From UBA6522 sp965237785 (GTDB lineage Bacteria; Pseudomonadota; Gammaproteobacteria; Steroidobacterales; Rariloculaceae): DNA of 64,000 nt. The stretch is taken from contig OZ250159.1 of the NCBI GenBank assembly GCA_965237785.1, positions 3,472,001-3,536,000 of the forward strand, in the 5' to 3' direction. Of the stretch, positions 60,112-64,000 are shown one piece after another (position 1 is the first letter of the stretch; every line of letters begins with the position of its first letter). Both the position numbers and the translations under genes were made by a program. The notes beneath the pieces are model-generated. The model worked only from the letters and a program-made list of their open reading frames with translations, had not been told where the DNA came from and did no database searches.

Positions 60112-61417
60112 AAGCGAACCGCCCACCGCCGCGCCAGGGTCGGGCGTGCGCGCGCTTGCGGCCCGCATCAATGCCAAAGTCGTGGCCGGCGGGTCGTCGC
60201 TGGAAGCGGCACTGGCGGCGTTTCCGCCGCCGCCGGCACGGGACCTTGCCTTGCTGCGGGAATTGAGTTACGGGTCATTGCGTTGGCATCACCGGTTGCT
60301 GCACCAGGCGAACCGGCTGCTGACGCGTCCGCTCAAGCCTCGGGATTCGCAGTTGGCTTCGCTGCTACGGTTAGGCTTGTACCAGCTTCAGTGGCTGCGG
60401 ATTCCCGATCATGCGGCCGTCTCGGCGACCGTGGCGGCCGCGGAGTCGCTGCGGCGGCGCAGCGCCAAGGGGCTCGTCAACGCCGTGCTGCGCCGGTTCC
60501 TGCGCGAGCGCGAAGCGTTGGCGGACCGGTTGGGCGAAGTTGGCGAAGCCGCCACCAGTCATCCGGACTGGATCGTCGAGCGGCTCAGAGCCGATTGGCC
60601 CGACGCCTGGCGCGGCATGATCGACGCCAACAATCGTCCGCCGCCGATGTGGCTGAGAGTCAATGCCCGGCGCACCACGCGAGCCGCATACCTTGAGACG
60701 CTGGATGCCGCGGGGATCGCCGCGGAGGCAGCGCCCGCGTTATCCAGCGCGGTACTCCTGGCGGAGCCTCGGCCCAGGCGCACGCTGCCGGGGTACGATG
60801 ACGGTCTCGTCTCCGTGCACGACGGGGGCGCGCAAATGGCCGCCGAGCTATTGATGCTACGCCCAGGGCAGCGCGTTCTCGACGCCTGTGCGGCGCCCGG
60901 GGGCAAGTGCGCGCATATGCTGGAGTCGACCCCGGACCTTGAGGAGGTCGTTGCCGTGGACCGGGATCCCGAGCGTTTGGCCGTCGCCGCGGCGGAGCTG
61001 AATCGCCTCGGTTTGAAGGCGACCTTCATCCCTGGCGATGCGACGGGTCCCGGCACGTGGTGGGACGGCCGCTCCTTCGATCGAATTTTGCTGGACGCGC
61101 CCTGCAGCGCCCTGGGGGTAATCCGCCGCCATCCGGACATCAAGGTGTTGCGCCGCCCTGACGACGTCGCTCGCTCCGCCGCGACGCAGCGGGCGTTGCT
61201 GCAAGCGCTCTGGCCGTTGCTTGCCCCCGGCGGGAGATTGCTCTATGCCACTTGTACGATGCTCAGGGAAGAGAATCAGGAGCAGGTTCGCGGGTTCCTT
61301 GCGGCGACACCGACGGCGTCCCTGGCAGGTCCGGATACGCCCGGCAGTCGACAGATACTACCCGGGGCGACGAACTTGGACGGGTTCTATTATGCTTGCG
61401 TGGTCAAGGCGCACTAG
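60101..61417 (+). CDS. rsmB: 16S rRNA (cytosine967-C5)-methyltransferase
   Basis: A 438-residue protein: an N-terminal NusB-like RNA-binding domain (about 10-140) and a SAM methyltransferase domain with DACAAPGGKCAHM, LDAPCSALGVIRRHPD (one active-site Cys) and YATCTMLREENQEQV (the catalytic Cys). TTG 60101 is preferred, with GGAGGG 8-9 nt upstream inside fmt. def-fmt-rsmB is a standard order. Confidence 0.94.
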   Translation: MSAESEPPTAAPGSGVRALAARINAKVVAGGSSLEAALAAFPPPPARDLALLRELSYGSLRWHHRLLHQANRLLTRPLKPRDSQLASLLRLGLYQLQWLRIPDHAAVSATVAAAESLRRRSAKGLVNAVLRRFLREREALADRLGEVGEAATSHPDWIVERLRADWPDAWRGMIDANNRPPPMWLRVNARRTTRAAYLETLDAAGIAAEAAPALSSAVLLAEPRPRRTLPGYDDGLVSVHDGGAQMAAELLMLRPGQRVLDACAAPGGKCAHMLESTPDLEEVVAVDRDPERLAVAAAELNRLGLKATFIPGDATGPGTWWDGRSFDRILLDAPCSALGVIRRHPDIKVLRRPDDVARSAATQRALLQALWPLLAPGGRLLYATCTMLREENQEQVRGFLAATPTASLAGPDTPGSRQILPGATNLDGFYYACVVKAH

Positions 61418-61437
61418 CGCGCACGTGGTGATCTCGC

Positions 61438-62046
61438 TTGTCGGGAAAACAATTGCAATTTTGGCGGCCTGAATTCCGTTCGCGGTGCTACTGCCTGGCG
61501 GGCCTCGCGCTATTGTGGCTGGCGCCGCATGGCTTGGCGAGCGCGCAGGAAGATCCCGGCAATTTCGACGTGCGCACGGCCAGCGTCGCGCTCAACTCCG
61601 GCGTCTACTATCTGGATGCCTGGTTGGAATATCGCTTGTCCACCGATGCGCGGGCGGCATTGGATGCCGGTGTGCCTCTCACGATAGAACTGGACGTGGA
61701 GTTCATTCTCCCCAGATGGTATTGGGTGGACGAAGCCGTCGGCCGATTGAGCCAGACCTATCAACTGCAATACCACGCGCTGAGCGAGCGCTACATTGTC
61801 CTTAACGTCAACAGCGAGGAGCAAAATACATTTGCGACCCTGTTTTCCGCGTTGAACTTCCTTGGGCGCGTTACGGAGCTTCCGCTTATCGACGCTGCGC
61901 TACTGAACCCCGATGCGGCATACGACATTCGAATTCGCACGCTACTGAGAGTCGAGGCGATCCCGGGTCCAATGCGTTATATCACCTTCTGGCGGCGAAA
62001 TTGGTCGCTTAGGAGTGAATGGTACAGATGGCGCATGCAAGGCTGA
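61438..62046 (+). CDS. DUF4390 domain protein
   Basis: A 202-residue exported protein. A signal sequence (CYCLAGLALLWLAPHGLASA) precedes a strand-rich DUF4390 domain with VYYLDAWLEYRLS, GVPLTIELDVEF and a C-terminal WSLRSEWYRW. The family sits between rsmB and the ntrYX genes in many gammaproteobacteria and has no known function; a role in sensing for NtrY is only a guess. TTG at 61438 is the likeliest start but has no strong ribosome-binding site. Confidence 0.85.
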   Translation: MSGKQLQFWRPEFRSRCYCLAGLALLWLAPHGLASAQEDPGNFDVRTASVALNSGVYYLDAWLEYRLSTDARAALDAGVPLTIELDVEFILPRWYWVDEAVGRLSQTYQLQYHALSERYIVLNVNSEEQNTFATLFSALNFLGRVTELPLIDAALLNPDAAYDIRIRTLLRVEAIPGPMRYITFWRRNWSLRSEWYRWRMQG

Positions 62047-64000
62047 GACGGACGGTCTATGTCCTGGCGATTGCCGGCGGCACGCTGGCGTGGCTGGCTG
62101 GACTGATCTGGTTCGCTCAGGTCGCACAAGACTCCGATGCCCTGTCCCGGTTGCAGAGTGGCATCCTGCTGATCAGTTTCGCCGGCATCTGTGTTCTGGT
62201 TCTGCTGATCATCGGCAACCTGGCGCAACTGATCCGCGATTATCGCCGGCAAGTCCCCGGTGCCCGGTTGACGGTGCGCATGGTGACGCTGCTGACGGTG
62301 CTGACCGTGGTCCCCCTGCTGGTTGTCTATACGTTCTCCCTGCAGTTCATCAATCGCGGAATTGACAGTTGGTTCAGCATAGAACTGGAGGAAGGCCTGG
62401 AGGCGTCGCTGGAGTTGAGCCGTAGCGCGCTTGATGTCCAGATGCGGCAAAACCTGGCCGAGGTTCGCCGTATGAGTCAGCAGTTTGCGAACATCGAGAG
62501 CGTCGATCTGGTCGGCGCTCTCGGCGACTTGAGGCGCCGTAGCGGAGCCGCGGAGTTGACAATCTTCAGCGCCGCCCTTGACCGGATATTGGCCAACAGT
62601 TCGGAGAATCCATCCCCCACTGTGCCGCGATTTCCGGGTGGCGACCTCATTTTCCAGCTTCGGCAAGGGGGTTCCTTCGTCAGTCTGGAGCCAAGGACAG
62701 ACGGGGGCGTCGATATCGTCGCCGCCGTGAACACCATCGCCGGGGCGCCGCGAAGCGAACCGGATGTCCTGATGGCACGGTACGCCGTGGAGCCGCGATT
62801 GGGCGAGCTGGTCGAGCGTGCCGAGACCAGCTACGAGCAGTATGCGGAGTTGTCGTTTCTGCGCGCCCCGTTGAAGACGAGCCTGACGGCGACCTTGAGC
62901 GTCGTTCTGTTGGCGGGGCTGCTGATGTCGCTCTACGGTGCATTCTTTTCCGCCCGCCGGCTGGTCGTCCCCATTCAGCAGCTCATGACGGCGACACGCG
63001 CAGTGGCGCGTGGGGACTTCGACACTCAATTACCCACGGCTGCAAGGGACGAGATCGGTTTCCTGGTCAGCGCGTTCAACGACATGACGAAGCGGTTGGC
63101 GAACGCCGATGCCGAGGCCAGGGAAAGTCAGCAGCAGGTTGAACGCGAGCGCGGCAAACTTGAAGCGATTCTCGGCCGGCTCTCGACCGGTGTCGTCGCG
63201 CTGGAAGCCGACTTGTGCATTCGCACGGCGAACCGGGCGGCGGGCGCGATCCTGGGCGTGGACCTGGAGCAGCACGAGGGCGAGTCGCTGGCCGAGGTCG
63301 CCGCAAGCCGGTCGCGCCTGAGCCAATTTGTCTCGGTGTTGCGAACCCATCTGGATCGGGGCGACAGCGTCTGGCGGGAGCAGATCGAACTCCGCCAGGA
63401 GGCCAGCCGGCGCGTGCTCATGTGCGCCTGTGCGGCGTTGCCGGCGGAGCGCGGCGATCCTGGCGGATACGTGGTGGTGTTCGACGATATTACGGCGTTG
63501 TTGAGGGCGCAGCGCGATGCCGCCTGGGGCGAGATTGCGCGTCGTCTGGCCCATGAGATCAAGAATCCCCTCACGCCGATCCAGTTGTCGGCGGAACGGC
63601 TGCGGCGCCGCTATCTGCCTTCCAGTACCAGCGATCCGGAATTGCTCGACCGCTCGACCTACATCATCATCCAACAGGTCGAGGCCATGAAGGACATGGT
63701 CAACGCCTTCAGCGAGTACGCGCGCATGCCGGCGATGGAGATGGCGCAAATTGATCTCAACGATCTGATCACCGAGGTGACCGAACTCTACCTGCACAGG
63801 GAGTTGCCGATTGAATTGGAGTTGAAGCTGGGAGACCTGCCCGCGGTGAGGGCCGATGCCGGGCGGGTGCGTCAAGTGCTCCACAACCTGATCCGTAACG
63901 CGTTGGAAGCGACTGAGGACAACGAGGACGCGCGCATTGAGGTCTCCACCCGGCATCTGCAACGCGACGGCGTTGATTTGGTGGAAATCAGGATCACCGA
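62019..64000 (+). CDS. ntrY: NtrY-like sensor histidine kinase (partial, runs off the end)
   Basis: At least 660 residues. Two or more N-terminal membrane helices (about 10-30, 45-65, 85-103) flank a periplasmic loop, another helix lies near 290-312, then HAMP (VVPIQQLMTATRAVARGDFD), PAS and the kinase: H box RRLAHEIKNPLTPIQLSAERL with its His, N box LHNLIRNALEAT. NtrY with NtrX controls nitrogen or redox responses in proteobacteria; NtrX would lie beyond the window. ATG 62019 follows AGGAG; ATG 62028 is an alternative. It overlaps the DUF4390 gene by 28 nt. Confidence 0.93.
   Translation, partial: MVQMAHARLRRTVYVLAIAGGTLAWLAGLIWFAQVAQDSDALSRLQSGILLISFAGICVLVLLIIGNLAQLIRDYRRQVPGARLTVRMVTLLTVLTVVPLLVVYTFSLQFINRGIDSWFSIELEEGLEASLELSRSALDVQMRQNLAEVRRMSQQFANIESVDLVGALGDLRRRSGAAELTIFSAALDRILANSSENPSPTVPRFPGGDLIFQLRQGGSFVSLEPRTDGGVDIVAAVNTIAGAPRSEPDVLMARYAVEPRLGELVERAETSYEQYAELSFLRAPLKTSLTATLSVVLLAGLLMSLYGAFFSARRLVVPIQQLMTATRAVARGDFDTQLPTAARDEIGFLVSAFNDMTKRLANADAEARESQQQVERERGKLEAILGRLSTGVVALEADLCIRTANRAAGAILGVDLEQHEGESLAEVAASRSRLSQFVSVLRTHLDRGDSVWREQIELRQEASRRVLMCACAALPAERGDPGGYVVVFDDITALLRAQRDAAWGEIARRLAHEIKNPLTPIQLSAERLRRRYLPSSTSDPELLDRSTYIIIQQVEAMKDMVNAFSEYARMPAMEMAQIDLNDLITEVTELYLHRELPIELELKLGDLPAVRADAGRVRQVLHNLIRNALEATEDNEDARIEVSTRHLQRDGVDLVEIRIT

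Overview
The window is one contiguous stretch of a GC-rich proteobacterial chromosome, most likely from a gammaproteobacterium, that spans the replication origin. The class rests on gene order: rhodanese-grxC-secB-gpsA beside envC/ctpA; glnA-DUF4124-ntrB-ntrC; gyrB-recF-dnaN-dnaA back to back with rpmH-rnpA-yidC-mnmE-mnmG-rsmG-parA-parB-atpIBEFHAGDC-glmU-glmS; and aroE-tsaC-topA-smg-dprA facing def-fmt-rsmB-DUF4390-ntrY. The genus cannot be read from the sequence. No rRNA, tRNA, CRISPR array, prophage or intact insertion sequence was seen.

Layout. 1-2.95 kb (minus strand): an RRM RNA-binding protein, a four-gene cluster (DUF938 methyltransferase, GNAT acetyltransferase, DUF6174 lipo/exported protein, tiny membrane protein), a glycine-rich membrane peptide and a SelW-type selenoprotein whose selenocysteine codon is an in-frame TGA. 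2.95-7.8 kb: envelope proteases (CtpA, EnvC) opposite rhodanese, glutaredoxin, SecB and GpsA. 7.8-12.7 kb: class 1B dihydroorotate dehydrogenase behind a translated mini-leader, a DRG-type GTPase, lpxA overlapping a GnnA-like oxidoreductase, and an M48 lipoprotein protease. 12.8-17.7 kb: the nitrogen regulon core, with a near-consensus sigma-54 promoter and an NtrC-like site upstream of glnA. 17.8-20.7 kb: single-chain glycyl-tRNA synthetase, GmhB and PlsC, ending in an AT-rich hairpin.

20.7-36 kb is the origin: gyrB, recF (carrying two perfect parS sites), dnaN, an AT-rich oriC with DnaA boxes, and dnaA on the minus strand; rpmH, rnpA, yidC, mnmE, a PmtA-like methyltransferase, mnmG, rsmG and parAB on the plus strand. 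36-43.2 kb is the complete F1Fo ATP synthase operon, followed by glmU and glmS for UDP-GlcNAc.

46.5-48.2 kb is a decayed accessory patch: an internally deleted PD-(D/E)XK-type gene and a perfect 323-bp direct duplication carrying broken DUF1640 and DUF4143-ATPase pieces. The second copy has replaced the 3' end of the exonuclease III gene and removed its catalytic Ser-Asp-His. 48.8-64 kb: prlC, gor, aroE, a broken DUF6152-like gene in a hairpin-rich gap, tsaC, topA, smg, dprA, def, fmt, rsmB, a DUF4390 protein and the start of the NtrY sensor kinase, which runs off the end.

Most of the window is housekeeping. The parts worth a second look are the recoded SelW gene with an fdhF-like SECIS loop, the duplication that truncates xthA, the lpxA-gnnA pair suggesting amide-linked lipid A, the in-place replacement of GlyQS by a single-chain GlyRS, and the origin/parS architecture. 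No clearly new defence or mobile system was found.
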